Shown here piece after piece: positions 47,355-58,591 of a stretch of 64,000 nucleotides of DNA. The notes beneath the pieces were generated by a model. That model saw only the letters and a list, made by a program, of their open reading frames with translations, searched no databases and was not told where the DNA came from. This stretch comes from Streptococcus respiraculi (GTDB lineage: Bacteria; Bacillota; Bacilli; Lactobacillales; Streptococcaceae), in the NCBI RefSeq assembly GCF_003595525.1, contig NZ_CP022680.1, forward strand, positions 1,266,001 to 1,330,000. The letters run 5' to 3'. The first letter of the stretch is position 1. The number at the start of each line of letters is the position of its first letter. The position numbers were made by a program, and so were the translations under genes.

Positions 47355-47943
47355 TTATGAAGTGTTGCAACCACTGGCCACCATAAATCCAGAAGAAGCT
47401 GTAAGCAACAATGGAAATGGGGCGACAGAGAAGAATAATAGTCGTGAATTTGCGGTAACTCATGCTAGTTAAGCCAGTAATCATGACCACAATATCGGCA
47501 GGAGAGACTGGAGATAGCATGCAGAGGATAAAGAAGATTTCATAGCTTCTCTTGTTGTCAATCTTGCTTTCGTACTTGTAGAAAGTTTCTTCAGTCATAA
47601 AAAGTAGGCAGAAGGCTTTGCCGTATTTTCGCGCTAACCAAAAGAGGACGATACTTCCGATTGAAATGCCGATATAATTAACGACAAATCCCCACCAATG
47701 CCCGAAGACAAGGAAGCCAACAACAGTTGTTACTCCTCCTGGGATAATCGGAAAAACCACTTGAATGATTTGAATGAAAATATAGGTCAAGCTACCGAAT
47801 GCCCCGTGGCTCTTGATGGTGTCGGCTAGAACATTTTGGTCATTTAAAATTCCAATTTTATAGAGCCAGAAAACGAGGAAGACACTTGCGATGAGTGTGA
47901 TAATACTGAGTATCTGAAAGGTTTTTTGCCAAAATTTATACAT
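47350..47943 (-). CDS. TVP38/TMEM64 family membrane protein
   Basis: A 197-aa protein with five or six membrane segments and the SNARE-associated (DedA-like) core: FPIIPGGVTTVVGF, GISIGSIVLFWLARKYGK and SPVSPADIVVMITG. This superfamily moves or scrambles lipids in membranes; the substrate here is not known. Confidence 0.85.
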   Translation of the reverse strand: MYKFWQKTFQILSIITLIASVFLVFWLYKIGILNDQNVLADTIKSHGAFGSLTYIFIQIIQVVFPIIPGGVTTVVGFLVFGHWWGFVVNYIGISIGSIVLFWLARKYGKAFCLLFMTEETFYKYESKIDNKRSYEIFFILCMLSPVSPADIVVMITGLTSMSYRKFTTIILLCRPISIVAYSFFWIYGGQWLQHFIK

Positions 47944-47997
47944 AAGCTTATTTTACCATAAAATAGCTCGATTCTGAAAATAGAAAACTAAAATCTG

Positions 47998-48026
47998 TTG
48001 CTATTTTTTTTCTAATTTGGTATACT
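47998..48026 (+). promoter_or_regulatory. tmRNA promoter
   Basis: TTGCTA (47998-48003), 17-bp spacer, TATACT (48021-48026). The transcript starts about 12 bases before the mature 5' end. Confidence 0.75.
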
Positions 48027-48045
48027 GATATGGTACTCTAATGAA

Positions 48046-48390
48046 GGGGTCGTTACGGATTCGACAGGCATTATGAGGCTTGTTCTGCAACTCATCTAGC
48101 GGATGTAAAACGCCAGTTAAATATAACTGCAAAAAATACAAATTCTTACGCATTAGCAGCTTAATAACCTGCCTGCGTGACTAGTAGTGGATTGCTTGTG
48201 TCTGCTGTCTGGTCTTAAATGAGCAAGCTACGTTAGAATTGTGTCAGTAAGTTCTAAAAGAGATTGACTGAATCGCTTGTCTAGGGCTTGAGTTATGTGT
48301 CCTATCCAAGTTAAATGAAGACATAACCTATGGTTGTAGACGAATAAGTTAGCAGGTGTTTGGACGTGGGTTCGACTCCCACCGGCTCCA
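48046..48390 (+). ncRNA. ssrA: transfer-messenger RNA
   Basis: About 345 nt. The 5' GGGGTCGTTACGG and 3' GGTTCGACTCCC...CGGCTCCA form the tRNA-like domain (acceptor pairs GGGG/CTCC). The tag frame starting at GCAAAAAATACAAATTC reads AKNTNSYALAA then TAA, the streptococcal tag. It rescues stalled ribosomes with SmpB. The final CCA after the discriminator A is not encoded. Confidence 0.97.
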
Positions 48391-48400
48391 TGTAGGATAT

Positions 48401-48488
48401 GGAAGATTACTCAAGAGGCTTAAGAGGCCGTGTTGGAAACGCGGTAGGCGTGTAACAGCGTGCGTGGGTTCGAATCCCATGTCTTCCG
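48401..48488 (+). tRNA. tRNA-Ser (anticodon GGA)
   Basis: 88 nt with a long variable arm as expected for tRNA-Ser. Acceptor GGAAGAT/GTCTTCC, anticodon loop TTGGAAA and T arm GGGTTCGAATCCC. It lies 10 bases after tmRNA and shares its terminator. CCA is not encoded. Confidence 0.95.
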
Positions 48489-48499
48489 TCAAAAAGCAG

Positions 48500-48521
48500 A
48501 CTCCCTCGTGGAGTTTTTTTG
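48500..48521 (+). terminator. ssrA-tRNA-Ser terminator
   Basis: ACTCC-ctcgt-GGAGTTTTTTTG. Confidence 0.85.
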
Positions 48522-48639
48522 TATGTTCAGCTAGGGTTTTATTTATTTTTTGTAAAAATTCAGTTTTTATCGATTTTTTATTGAAATATCGTGTAAATAT
48601 GGTATGATGGATAACAATATACGAACGAAGAGGTGGAAC

Positions 48640-49653
48640 ATGCAGGAAAAAATGCTTCATAAATTAGCAAAGACCGAACTTCATTGCCACTTGGATGGCT
48701 CCTTATCTCTCGGTGCTATTCGTCAATTGGCAGAGATGGCTCAGATTTCCTTACCAGACTGTGATGAGGACTTGCAGGATCTTGTGACAGCACCTGCTCA
48801 GACGGAAAGTCTATTAGACTATTTGACTGTCTTTGACTTTATTCGGCCTTTATTACAGACTAAAGAGGCACTTCGACTTGCTGCTTATGATGTTGCAGCA
48901 CAAGCAGCAAAAGAAAATGTTCTTTACATGGAAATTCGCTTTGCGCCTGAGTTATCTATGGATCAAGGTTTGACGGCACTAGAGACAGTAGAAGCTGTTT
49001 TAGAAGGGATAAAGCAAGCAGAAGCAGCGTTTGGCATTGTCGCAAAGGCATTAGTTTGTGGCTTGAAGCAAAGTCCGAAAGAGGAGACGCAGGCTATTTT
49101 CAAGGAAGTTGCAAGACTTGCCCAAAAGGGGCTGGCGGGATTTGATTTTGCAGGAAATGAGGCTGATTTTCCGACGGAAGAAATGCTTGACGCAATTAAG
49201 GAAGTACAGAAACTTGGTTTGCCGATGACCTTTCATGCTGGAGAATGTGGTTGCGTAGCCAATGTAGCACAAGCTATTCAACTCGGCATTCCCCGCATTG
49301 GTCACGCAACAGCTCTTATGAAAGACCGTAAAGTGATGAAAGAGTTTGTTGAAAAAGGAGCGACGATTGAGATGTGCCTGACCAGCAATCTCCAGACTGG
49401 GGCAGCACAAACGCTGGCTGATTTCCCCTACCAAGCGCTCTATGATATGGGAGCTAATATTACGATTAACACAGATAATCGTATGGTATCTGCTACCAAT
49501 CTGACCAAGGAATATAGCTTGTTTGTCCAGTATTTTGGGACCAGTAAGGACGATTTTTATCACTTTAATCAAAATGCCATTCGGGCTAGTTTCACGACAG
49601 AAGCAGAAAAAGAGAAGCTGTTGAAGCAGTTGGAGATGGCCTACTACAGATGA
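48640..49653 (+). CDS. add: adenosine deaminase
   Basis: A 337-aa zinc amidohydrolase with metal-binding [10 protein letters not shown] near the N-terminus, [13 protein letters not shown] and NTDNR. It converts adenosine to inosine. Start is ATG 48640 after AGAGGTGG; an in-frame ATG at 48604 lies in the promoter (-10 TATGAT). Together with udp it points to active nucleoside salvage. Confidence 0.92.
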   Translation: MQEKMLHKLAKTELHCHLDGSLSLGAIRQLAEMAQISLPDCDEDLQDLVTAPAQTESLLDYLTVFDFIRPLLQTKEALRLAAYDVAAQAAKENVLYMEIRFAPELSMDQGLTALETVEAVLEGIKQAEAAFGIVAKALVCGLKQSPKEETQAIFKEVARLAQKGLAGFDFAGNEADFPTEEMLDAIKEVQKLGLPMTFHAGECGCVANVAQAIQLGIPRIGHATALMKDRKVMKEFVEKGATIEMCLTSNLQTGAAQTLADFPYQALYDMGANITINTDNRMVSATNLTKEYSLFVQYFGTSKDDFYHFNQNAIRASFTTEAEKEKLLKQLEMAYYR

Positions 49654-49736
49654 TAGACTAGGCAGAAAGTCATGACCATAGGAGTCATGGCTCTTAGAAA
49701 GAATAAGAGAAGTGAATAATTCTCTTCAGCTAGACG

Positions 49737-49769
49737 AAAAAACTCTGAAATGGTATATTTCAGAGTTTT
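49737..49769. terminator. bidirectional terminator
   Basis: AAAACTCTGAAAT-ggtat-ATTTCAGAGTTTT between add and the convergent ABC operon. Confidence 0.9.
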
Positions 49770-49774
49770 GATTA

Positions 49775-50590
49775 TTATTGCAAATTCAATTTTTTCGTCA
49801 TGATATAGTAGGTACCGAAGTAGTAACCAATAGCAAGGATAATACTAATAATGATACCTAAGATTGTGTGAATGGCTAATGTGGTACTATTTGTTAGGAC
49901 TCCTGTTGATACGGCAAATACAGCTGAAATAAGCCCTTCTACAAAATTGATACCAAAGTAAAAGACAACGGCTAGCAATGTACGATGATCTTTAAATAAT
50001 TGACCAAGAGAAATCGCGAAGTAAATTAAGAGGATAGAATGAATGGTACCGACAATGAGCGTAATTGCATAACTAATCCCAAAATCCATGCCAGTAAATT
50101 CGTGATAAGCTTTGTTGAATCCCGCAGCAATCTCAGGAATATACTCATTGAGAAGCGCACCAAATGAAATATATGAAATAAGCCAGAGACAGAGGATAGT
50201 AGCAATGCCAGATAAGGTGCTCCAAATAAAGGCAGCAGTCAATTTACTCAGGATAATCTGGTGATTGGTGACAGGAAGAGTCATGGTTAGGTAGCCTTGG
50301 CGACCGTAAACATTTTTTCTAAAGCGTTTGATAATGAGAAAGAAGGTTGATAGAAAGAGTCCTGCAATGATGACGGCAAAACCGATAATAATAGCACCAA
50401 ATAGGATTCCCTCTAGGGTATTAGCAAGAGAAGCACCAATTTCTGTGTCACTAATCGTTCTTTCTGGTCGGTGAACAATATTTTGAATCCAAAATCCGAG
50501 GACAACAGAGAGTAATCCAGCTGCGGCGTACAGTCCTAAATACCATTTTCCAACTGCTTTAAATTCATATTTTAATAACTTTCCAAACAT
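49775..50590 (-). CDS. ABC transporter permease
   Basis: A 271-aa protein with about six membrane segments (near 18-35, 60-85, 115-140, 170-190, 200-225 and 240-262). ABC-2-like permease of a GntR-ABC-permease operon. It probably forms an export or cell-envelope stress system like YtrABCD; substrate unknown. Confidence 0.75.
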   Translation of the reverse strand: MFGKLLKYEFKAVGKWYLGLYAAAGLLSVVLGFWIQNIVHRPERTISDTEIGASLANTLEGILFGAIIIGFAVIIAGLFLSTFFLIIKRFRKNVYGRQGYLTMTLPVTNHQIILSKLTAAFIWSTLSGIATILCLWLISYISFGALLNEYIPEIAAGFNKAYHEFTGMDFGISYAITLIVGTIHSILLIYFAISLGQLFKDHRTLLAVVFYFGINFVEGLISAVFAVSTGVLTNSTTLAIHTILGIIISIILAIGYYFGTYYIMTKKLNLQ

Positions 50591-50610
50591 AGGAATCTCC
50601 TTTACTAATA

Positions 50611-51318
50611 CTAAGCCTTAAATTCACGGCGGAAAAGTTCATCGATTGATTCTCCGCTTTCAATTCGTAGGTCATCGACATCGCTATGACGAATCACATT
50701 ACCGTACTGGAGGAAGATGACTTCATCGAGAATTTGTTCGACATCTGAAATCAAATGGGTTGAAATCAGTACAGAAGAGGTTGGAGAATAGTTATTGATA
50801 ATCGTCCGTAAGATATAGTCACGTGCAGCAGGATCGACACCGCCGATTGGTTCATCAAGGACATATAGAAGGGCTTGGCGGCTCATGACCAAAATTAATT
50901 GAACCTTTTCTTTGTTTCCTTTTGATAAATGCTTAATACGACTGTTGAGCTCAATATTGAGGTCTTGGAGGAGGTGAAGGGCGCGTGCCTCATCAAAATC
51001 TGCATAGAAATCCTTAAATAAGTCAATCGCTTCTGTAATTCGCATGTGCTCATCTAAGTAGGTCGTATCTGGAAGGTAGGATACAATCTGCTTGGTTTCG
51101 GGAGATGGCTTGCGACCATTGATTAGGATTTGCCCATATTCTGGCTGAAGAAGTCCACTGAGCAATTTAATCAGGGTTGTTTTTCCAGAACCATTTGGTC
51201 CTAGTAAGCCAATGATTTTTCCAGCTGAAAGTTTGAGGTTGATATTGTTCAATGCCACCAAACCGCCGTATGCTTTTGATACTTGTTGAATTTCAACGAG
51301 GGTAAAATTATTTTCCAT
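50611..51318 (-). CDS. ABC transporter ATP-binding protein
   Basis: A 235-aa ATPase with Walker A GPNGSGKTT, signature LSKGNKEKVQ and Walker B LLYVLDEPIGGVDP. The signature LSKGN is typical of ABC-2 drug or lipid exporters. Middle gene of the operon, partner of the downstream permease. Confidence 0.88.
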   Translation of the reverse strand: MENNFTLVEIQQVSKAYGGLVALNNINLKLSAGKIIGLLGPNGSGKTTLIKLLSGLLQPEYGQILINGRKPSPETKQIVSYLPDTTYLDEHMRITEAIDLFKDFYADFDEARALHLLQDLNIELNSRIKHLSKGNKEKVQLILVMSRQALLYVLDEPIGGVDPAARDYILRTIINNYSPTSSVLISTHLISDVEQILDEVIFLQYGNVIRHSDVDDLRIESGESIDELFRREFKA

Positions 51319-51320
51319 CT

Positions 51321-51686
51321 CTATTCTCCTTTCAGGTACTGTTCCAATTGCTGAACGAGCTCGTCCTGCTTAAATCCTAAGTCTAGCATATTGGTGACAA
51401 AGTTTTCTAACTCGTCTTTGGCCAGATTGACCCGCGTCTTTTGAATGAGGTCAAGATTGTCTGTCACAAAGCGTCCTGTTGTGCGGACTGAGTAAACAAA
51501 TCCTTCGCTTTCAAGATCTGACAAGGCACGTTGAACGGTATTGGGATTGACCCCAGCAATTTCGGCTAAATCACGGACGGTTGGAAGCTTATCTCCTGAT
51601 TGGAGTTGGTGCGTCACAATTTGCAACTTAATGGTATTAGCAATTTGGATATAGATAGGGAAGTTGTTATCGAATTTCCAAGTCAT
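51321..51686 (-). CDS. GntR family regulator, YtrA subfamily
   Basis: A 121-aa repressor: GntR winged helix PIYIQIANTIKLQ...GDKLPTVRDLAEIAGVNPNTVQRAL and a short C-terminal dimer helix pair, the YtrA layout without a large ligand domain. Start is ATG 51686 with AAAGGAG; the longer start overlaps it. It is first in the operon and likely controls it through the palindrome at 51719-51737. Confidence 0.88.
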   Translation of the reverse strand: MTWKFDNNFPIYIQIANTIKLQIVTHQLQSGDKLPTVRDLAEIAGVNPNTVQRALSDLESEGFVYSVRTTGRFVTDNLDLIQKTRVNLAKDELENFVTNMLDLGFKQDELVQQLEQYLKGE

Positions 51687-51718
51687 GATTGCTCCTTTCA
51701 TTTTATATAAGATGATAA

Positions 51719-51737
51719 AATAGGCTTAGTCTATTTG
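51719..51737. promoter_or_regulatory. candidate GntR operator
   Basis: AAATAG-gcttagt-CTATTT inverted repeat 33 bases upstream of the gntR start, close to AT-rich -10-like sequence on the minus strand. Confidence 0.5.
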
Positions 51738-51938
51738 TATAATTGTCTTATATATATAATACAATATTTCAAAACAGATTGCAAGGGGTAGGATTCATTT
51801 TTTGATAAAAATAAAAATTTTGTTGCTAGATCGTACTGTGTCGCAGCTCCAAAGCCAATAGTAGCAAGGGGGATTTTTTTGGTGTATAATAGTAGATAGT
51901 ATAATACATGACCATGGAAACAGTAAAGAGGAGGAGAT

Positions 51939-54900
51939 ATGCTCGTACAGTTGGACACAAAGACCGTCTACACCTTTATGGATAGTATGATGACCATTGA
52001 CCGCTATGTAGCGCATGCTAAGGAGCTGGGCTATACTCATTTGGGTATCATGGACCGTGATAATCTGTATGCGGCTTATTCCTTTATGGAGGCGTGTGAA
52101 AAGGCAGGTATTCAACCTGTGATTGGCTGTGAAATGGAGCTATTGGTGTCACCTGATGACAGTTTGGTGTTTCAATTCGTTGCCCAAAATACAACAGGCT
52201 ACCAAAATCTCTTGAAAATCTCCACTGCTAAGATGACAGGGCAAAGAGAATTTGAAGGCATTCGACCGTATTTGACAGGGATTACAGTTATTATTCCCTA
52301 TTTTGACGGGATTGAGGACTATGATTTAGGGATTGATTTTCACATTGGGGTATGTGAAACAACTCCCGCCTTGACGACCAGCCGTCCCTTGATTCCTCTC
52401 TACACAGTGCGGTATTTTGAAGAAAGTCAAGTCGAAGTCTTGCAGGTTCTTCATGCCATTCAGGAGAATGTTCCACTCAATCAAGTATCGCAGATTGTCC
52501 ATAACCAAGCACTTCTCAGTCCAGAAAGTTTGGCTGCGATTTTTCAGAAGCAGTTTCCAGAAGCAGTGGAAGAATTGAATCGCTTGGTGGCAGGCATTTC
52601 TTATCAACTGGATAAAAACTTGAAATTGCCTCGTTTTAACCGGGAGCGCTTAGCGGTCGAAGAACTACGTGAAAAGGCAGAAGAAGGATTGCAGCGTCGA
52701 GGTCTTACAGGGCCGGCCTATCAGAAACGTTTGGAGCAGGAGCTAGCAGTGATCCACCAAATGGGCTTTGATGATTATTTCTTAATTGTTTGGGATTTGT
52801 TGCGATTTGGGCGCAGTCAGGGCTATTATATGGGGATGGGACGTGGTTCTGCGGTTGGCAGTCTCGTTGCATATGCCCTTTATATTACAGGGATTGACCC
52901 TGTCAAGCATGATTTACTTTTTGAGCGCTTTTTAAATGTCGAACGCTATAGCATGCCCGATATTGATATTGATATTCCAGATATCCACCGCGGGGATTTT
53001 ATCCGCTATGTGAGAGAGCGTTATGGAACGCTTCATGCAGCGCAAATCGTGACCTATTCGACTTTTGGCGCTAAGCAAGCTCTGCGAGATGTTTTAAAGC
53101 GCTATGGAACGCCAGAATACGAAGTCAGTGCGATTACAAAGAAGATTTCCTTCCGCGATACCCTTCGTACAGCCTATGAGCGCAATGCCTCTTTTCGCCA
53201 GCTTATCAATAGCAAAATCGAATACCAGAAAGCCTATGCCATTGCTTTACAGATTGAGGGGCAACCAAGGCAGACCTCTATTCATGCGGCAGGGGTCGTG
53301 ATGAGCGATGAGGAGTTGACCGATACCATTCCTTTAAAGGCTGGTGAGGACATGCTGATTACTCAGTATGATGCCCATGCAGTAGAAGCAAATGGTCTTT
53401 TGAAAATGGACTTTCTCGGGTTACGCAATTTGACCTTCGTTCAGAAAATGGCGGCGGCAGTTGAAGAAAAGTACGGCAAGAAGATTATCATTTCGGAGAT
53501 TGACTTGGAAGACGAGGCAACTTTGGAACTCTTTGCCAAGGGTCAGACCAAGGGAATTTTCCAGTTTGAGCAACCCGGCGCCATTCATCTTTTAAAACGT
53601 GTTCAGCCTAGCCGTTTTGAGGACATTGTAGCAACGACCAGTCTCAACCGTCCTGGTGCGAGTGATTATTCGGAGAATTTTGTTAAACGTAAGTATGGTC
53701 AAGAAGCAGTTGATTTACTGGATGAGTCGATTGCTGATATTCTACGTCCGACTTACGGCATCATGCTCTATCAGGAGCAGGTTATGCAGATTGCCCAGCG
53801 CTTTTCAGGTTTTACACTAGGGAAAGCCGACTTATTACGTCGTGCCATGTCTAAGAAAAATAAGGCAGAAATGCAGAGTATGGAAGCTGATTTCCTTTCA
53901 GGAGCACTCGAACAGGGGCATGATGAGGAGAAGGCTAGAGCGATTTTTACGATGATGGCAAAATTTGCGGGTTATGGTTTCAACCGCAGTCACGCCTATG
54001 CCTATTCAGCTCTTGCCTTTCAGCTAGCCTACTTTAAAACCCATTATCCAGATGTCTTTTTTGACATCATGCTAAATTATTCAAGTAGTGACTATATTTC
54101 TGATGCTCTCCAATTTGATTTCCAAGTAGCGCCTATTACGATTAACAGTATCCCCTACCATGATAAATTTGACGAGAAAAAGATTTTCATGGGCTTGAAA
54201 AATATCAAGGGATTACCAAAAGAATTGGCCTTTTGGATGATTGAGGAGCGGCCATTTAAGAGTGTGGAGGATTTTATCTTGCGTTTGCCTGCTCAATTTA
54301 AGAAGCAGGAGACCTTAAAACCTCTCATTCAACTCGGTTTGTTTGATATCTTTGAGCCAAATCGTAAGAAGATTTTGGAGAATTTGGACAATCTCTTTGT
54401 CTTTGCAGACACGTTTGGAACCTTCTTTTCCGAAGAAAGTTACAGCTGGACGGAGGCAGAAGATTACAGTGATAGTGAGAAATTCAGCCTAGAGCAGGCG
54501 ATTATCGGGGTTGGCATTAGCCCACATCCCTTGGTTCTTTTAGCAAAATCTTCTACAAAACCGTATACCCCATTTGCGGAACTAGTGGCAGGAAATATGG
54601 TGACCATTCTAGGACAAATTCAGTCAGTTCGGGTGATCCGTACTAAAAAGACAGGTCAGCAAATGGCATTTCTCCAAGTGACCGATACAAAGAAGAAACT
54701 AGATGTGACCCTCTTTCCAGAAAGCTATCAGCATTATCAAAGTCTTTTGAGAGAAGGAGAGATCTTCTATCTGGTTGGTAAGGTCCAAGAGCGGGATGGT
54801 CAATTGCAGCTGGTCTTGGATAGACTGGAGCAGGCTTCTTCTGAAAAGCTATGGATATTACTTGAAAATGGAGAAAATGACCAAACAATTGCTCAAATTT

Positions 54901-55046
54901 TGTCTGAATATCAAGGGACTATCCCAGTGATTGTACACTATCAAGATTGCAATCAAACGGTGCAATTGGAGAGGATATTTGTCGAAAAATCAGCCGAATT
55001 GCAAAGTCGTTTACAGAAATTTTCAATGAAAACGGTTTTTCGGTGA
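51939..55046 (+). CDS. dnaE: DNA polymerase III subunit alpha (DnaE)
   Basis: A 1035-aa DnaE-type polymerase, the lagging-strand and primer-extending partner of PolC in Firmicutes. It has an N-terminal PHP domain (TYTHLGIMDRDN region), palm motif PDIDIDIPD near residue 338 and FNRSHAYAYSALAFQ (helix-hairpin-helix/finger region). A C-terminal OB fold lies near 880-970 (MVTILGQIQSVR). Ribosome site GAGGAGG. Confidence 0.96.
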   Translation: MLVQLDTKTVYTFMDSMMTIDRYVAHAKELGYTHLGIMDRDNLYAAYSFMEACEKAGIQPVIGCEMELLVSPDDSLVFQFVAQNTTGYQNLLKISTAKMTGQREFEGIRPYLTGITVIIPYFDGIEDYDLGIDFHIGVCETTPALTTSRPLIPLYTVRYFEESQVEVLQVLHAIQENVPLNQVSQIVHNQALLSPESLAAIFQKQFPEAVEELNRLVAGISYQLDKNLKLPRFNRERLAVEELREKAEEGLQRRGLTGPAYQKRLEQELAVIHQMGFDDYFLIVWDLLRFGRSQGYYMGMGRGSAVGSLVAYALYITGIDPVKHDLLFERFLNVERYSMPDIDIDIPDIHRGDFIRYVRERYGTLHAAQIVTYSTFGAKQALRDVLKRYGTPEYEVSAITKKISFRDTLRTAYERNASFRQLINSKIEYQKAYAIALQIEGQPRQTSIHAAGVVMSDEELTDTIPLKAGEDMLITQYDAHAVEANGLLKMDFLGLRNLTFVQKMAAAVEEKYGKKIIISEIDLEDEATLELFAKGQTKGIFQFEQPGAIHLLKRVQPSRFEDIVATTSLNRPGASDYSENFVKRKYGQEAVDLLDESIADILRPTYGIMLYQEQVMQIAQRFSGFTLGKADLLRRAMSKKNKAEMQSMEADFLSGALEQGHDEEKARAIFTMMAKFAGYGFNRSHAYAYSALAFQLAYFKTHYPDVFFDIMLNYSSSDYISDALQFDFQVAPITINSIPYHDKFDEKKIFMGLKNIKGLPKELAFWMIEERPFKSVEDFILRLPAQFKKQETLKPLIQLGLFDIFEPNRKKILENLDNLFVFADTFGTFFSEESYSWTEAEDYSDSEKFSLEQAIIGVGISPHPLVLLAKSSTKPYTPFAELVAGNMVTILGQIQSVRVIRTKKTGQQMAFLQVTDTKKKLDVTLFPESYQHYQSLLREGEIFYLVGKVQERDGQLQLVLDRLEQASSEKLWILLENGENDQTIAQILSEYQGTIPVIVHYQDCNQTVQLERIFVEKSAELQSRLQKFSMKTVFR

Positions 55047-55128
55047 AAAATAGTAAAAAGTCAAGCATACTGCGGGTAAATGTGGTATAATGATACAGTT
55101 AAAAATGAAAAAAAGGAGCATTAGTTAA

Positions 55129-56142
<1,014 letters not shown>

Positions 56143-56195
56143 TCATCTCAAACAGTTCATATAAACTTGTTGCAAAAAAGGAGAAAAAATAAATC

Positions 56196-57701
56196 ATGAA
56201 TAAACGCGTAAAACTTGTTGCTACATTAGGTCCTGCGGTTGAAATCCGTGGTGGTAAAAAATTCGGTGAAGACGGCTACTGGGGTGAAAAACTTGATGTT
56301 GAAGCATCGGCTCAGAAAATCGCTGAATTGATCAAAGAAGGCGCAAACGTATTTCGTTTCAACTTCTCACATGGTGACCACCAAGAGCAAGGTGACCGTA
56401 TGGCAACAGTACGTCGTGCTGAAGAAATCGCTGGTCAAAAAGTTGGTTTCTTGCTTGATACAAAAGGTCCTGAAATCCGTACAGAATTGTTTGAAGGCGA
56501 CGCAAAAGAATATGAGTACACAACTGGTGAAACACTTCGTGTTGCGACAAAACAGGGAATCAAATCAACTCGTGAAGTGATTGCCTTAAACGTTGCAGGT
56601 GCTCTTGACATCTATGACGACGTTGAAGTTGGAAAACAAATCCTTGTCGACGATGGTAAACTTGGTCTTCGTGTCTTTGCGAAAGACGATGAAAAACGTG
56701 AATTTGAAGTAACCGTTGAAAATGACGGTGTTATCGCAAAACAAAAAGGTGTAAACATTCCTTACACTAAAATTCCTTTCCCAGCACTTGCTGAGCGTGA
56801 TAATGCAGATATTCGTTTCGGTCTTGAGCAAGGATTGAACTTCATCGCGATTTCATTTGTTCGTACTGCAAAAGACGTCAACGAAGTACGTGCAATCTGT
56901 GAAGAAACTGGTAATGCGCACGTGAAATTGTTTGCGAAAATCGAAAACCAACAAGGTATCGATAACATCGATGAAATCATCGAAGCAGCAGACGGTATCA
57001 TGATTGCCCGTGGTGACATGGGGATCGAAGTACCATTTGAAATGGTTCCAGTTTACCAAAAAATGATTATCACTAAAGTAAATGCAGCTGGGAAAGCAGT
57101 TATCACTGCAACAAACATGCTTGAAACCATGACTGAAAAACCACGTGCAACTCGTTCAGAAGTATCAGACGTCTTCAATGCTGTTATCGACGGTACAGAT
57201 GCAACGATGCTTTCAGGTGAGTCAGCAAACGGTAAATACCCAGTTGAGTCAGTTCGTACTATGGCAACGATTGCGAAAAATGCGCAAACTCTATTGGAAG
57301 AATACAGCCGTTTGGATTCTTCAACATTTGAACGTACAAGCAAGACAGAAGTTATTGCCTCTGCTGTTCGCGACGCATGTCACTCAATGAATATTAAATT
57401 GGTTGTAACGGTTACTGAAACTGGATTCTCAGCACGTTCAATTTCGAAATACCGTCCAAATGCAGATATCTTGGCAGTTACCTTTACAGAAGAAGTTCAA
57501 AAATCATTGATGATTAACTGGGGAGTTATTCCAATTGTGACAGACAAACCAGCTTCTACAGATGATATGTTTGAATTGGCAGAACGTGAAGCAATCAAAG
57601 CTGGACTTGTTCAATCAGGTGATGACATTGTCATTGTTGCAGGGCTTCCAGTTGGGGTTGCAGGTTCAACTAATACAATGCGTGTTCGTACTGTAAAATA
57701 A
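56196..57701 (+). CDS. pyk: pyruvate kinase
   Basis: A 501-aa glycolytic enzyme with RFNFSHGDH, LLDTKGPEIRT and the active-site signature AKIENQQGIDN...MIARGDMG. The regulatory C-terminal domain follows from about residue 365. It makes ATP and pyruvate from phosphoenolpyruvate. Typical pfkA-pyk pair of lactic acid bacteria. Confidence 0.97.
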   Translation: MNKRVKLVATLGPAVEIRGGKKFGEDGYWGEKLDVEASAQKIAELIKEGANVFRFNFSHGDHQEQGDRMATVRRAEEIAGQKVGFLLDTKGPEIRTELFEGDAKEYEYTTGETLRVATKQGIKSTREVIALNVAGALDIYDDVEVGKQILVDDGKLGLRVFAKDDEKREFEVTVENDGVIAKQKGVNIPYTKIPFPALAERDNADIRFGLEQGLNFIAISFVRTAKDVNEVRAICEETGNAHVKLFAKIENQQGIDNIDEIIEAADGIMIARGDMGIEVPFEMVPVYQKMIITKVNAAGKAVITATNMLETMTEKPRATRSEVSDVFNAVIDGTDATMLSGESANGKYPVESVRTMATIAKNAQTLLEEYSRLDSSTFERTSKTEVIASAVRDACHSMNIKLVVTVTETGFSARSISKYRPNADILAVTFTEEVQKSLMINWGVIPIVTDKPASTDDMFELAEREAIKAGLVQSGDDIVIVAGLPVGVAGSTNTMRVRTVK

Positions 57702-57710
57702 GTATAAAAT

Positions 57711-57739
57711 AAAAGCCTCGTGAAATCACGAAGGCTTTT
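57711..57739. terminator. bidirectional terminator
   Basis: AAAAGCCTCGTGA-aa-TCACGAAGGCTTTT between pyk and convergent deoR-type gene. Confidence 0.9.
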
Positions 57740-57748
57740 CTAGCTCTC

Positions 57749-58513
57749 TTAGATAATATGTAAACCATATTGTTGATATTTTTCTAAAATATCCTCTGGA
57801 ATATTATTGTCTGTAATAAAAGTGTCAATAGCCTCTGTACCTAGAAATGTTGCAACAGATGTATTTTCTAATTTTGAGGAATCAATTAAGGCAATGACTT
57901 TTTCTGAGTGTTTCACCATTGTCTTTTTCAACTCAACTTCATAAATATTGAAATCAGATAAACCATCTGTCAAATTAAAGGAATGGGCTGATATAAATAG
58001 CTTGTTGATATTCATTTTAGTAAGCATCTCTGTTCCTAAGGTGCTTTCAATTGCGTTTGAGCGGCCTCTGAGAATCCCCCCTATGATAATGGTTGTCACA
58101 TTGGGTACATCCTTCAATAGTTCAGCTGTCATCATACCGTTTGTTAAAACGGTTAGTCTCAGAGAGGACTGACTAATGAGCTTACTCAATTCATAGGCGG
58201 TTGAGCTGGCATCAATCAGAATACACTCATTTGTTTGAATCAGGTCAAATGCTTTTTTGGCGATCTGTTTTTTTAAGGTATCATTTTTTTTACTTCTAAA
58301 ATTATAGGAAGTGTGTGCCGGAAAATTGAGAGAATCAATGACACTCACTTTTCCGTGGCTTCTATCTACGAGTTTTTTCTGAGAAAGGATTGTTAGATCG
58401 TTTCGAATGGTGACAAGAGATACTCCCAGCTCATCACTTAAATCTTTAACGCGGATACTTTTTTTCTGAGATAAAATATCAAGTATTTTTCTATGTCGTT
58501 CTTCCTGGTACAT
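57749..58513 (-). CDS. DeoR/GlpR family transcriptional regulator
   Basis: A 254-aa sugar-phosphate-responsive repressor. The N-terminal DeoR helix-turn-helix RHRKILDILSQKKSIRVKDL...VSLVTIRNDL is followed by the isomerase-like effector domain with IDASSTAYELSK, GGILRGRSNA and LIDSSKLE. It is divergent from the rpiB-dha operon and is the likely repressor of it. Its own promoter, TTGACA-17-TATGAT, lies at 58556-58574 on the minus strand. Confidence 0.92.
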   Translation of the reverse strand: MYQEERHRKILDILSQKKSIRVKDLSDELGVSLVTIRNDLTILSQKKLVDRSHGKVSVIDSLNFPAHTSYNFRSKKNDTLKKQIAKKAFDLIQTNECILIDASSTAYELSKLISQSSLRLTVLTNGMMTAELLKDVPNVTTIIIGGILRGRSNAIESTLGTEMLTKMNINKLFISAHSFNLTDGLSDFNIYEVELKKTMVKHSEKVIALIDSSKLENTSVATFLGTEAIDTFITDNNIPEDILEKYQQYGLHII

Positions 58514-58591
58514 AATGATTCTCCCGTTAGAGCTTGCTTGCGGTTATCATAGCGAAATTAGACGAAAATGTCAAGTAAAAGCATATATAAA

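Noticed and set aside
48349..48660. 103-aa minus-strand ORF over the tRNA and tmRNA end
   Set aside because: It covers tRNA-Ser and the tmRNA 3' end; a spurious translation of RNA genes of a kind often mis-annotated.
51795..52115. 106-aa minus-strand ORF at the dnaE start
   Set aside because: It overlaps the dnaE promoter and 5' end in antisense and has no family resemblance.
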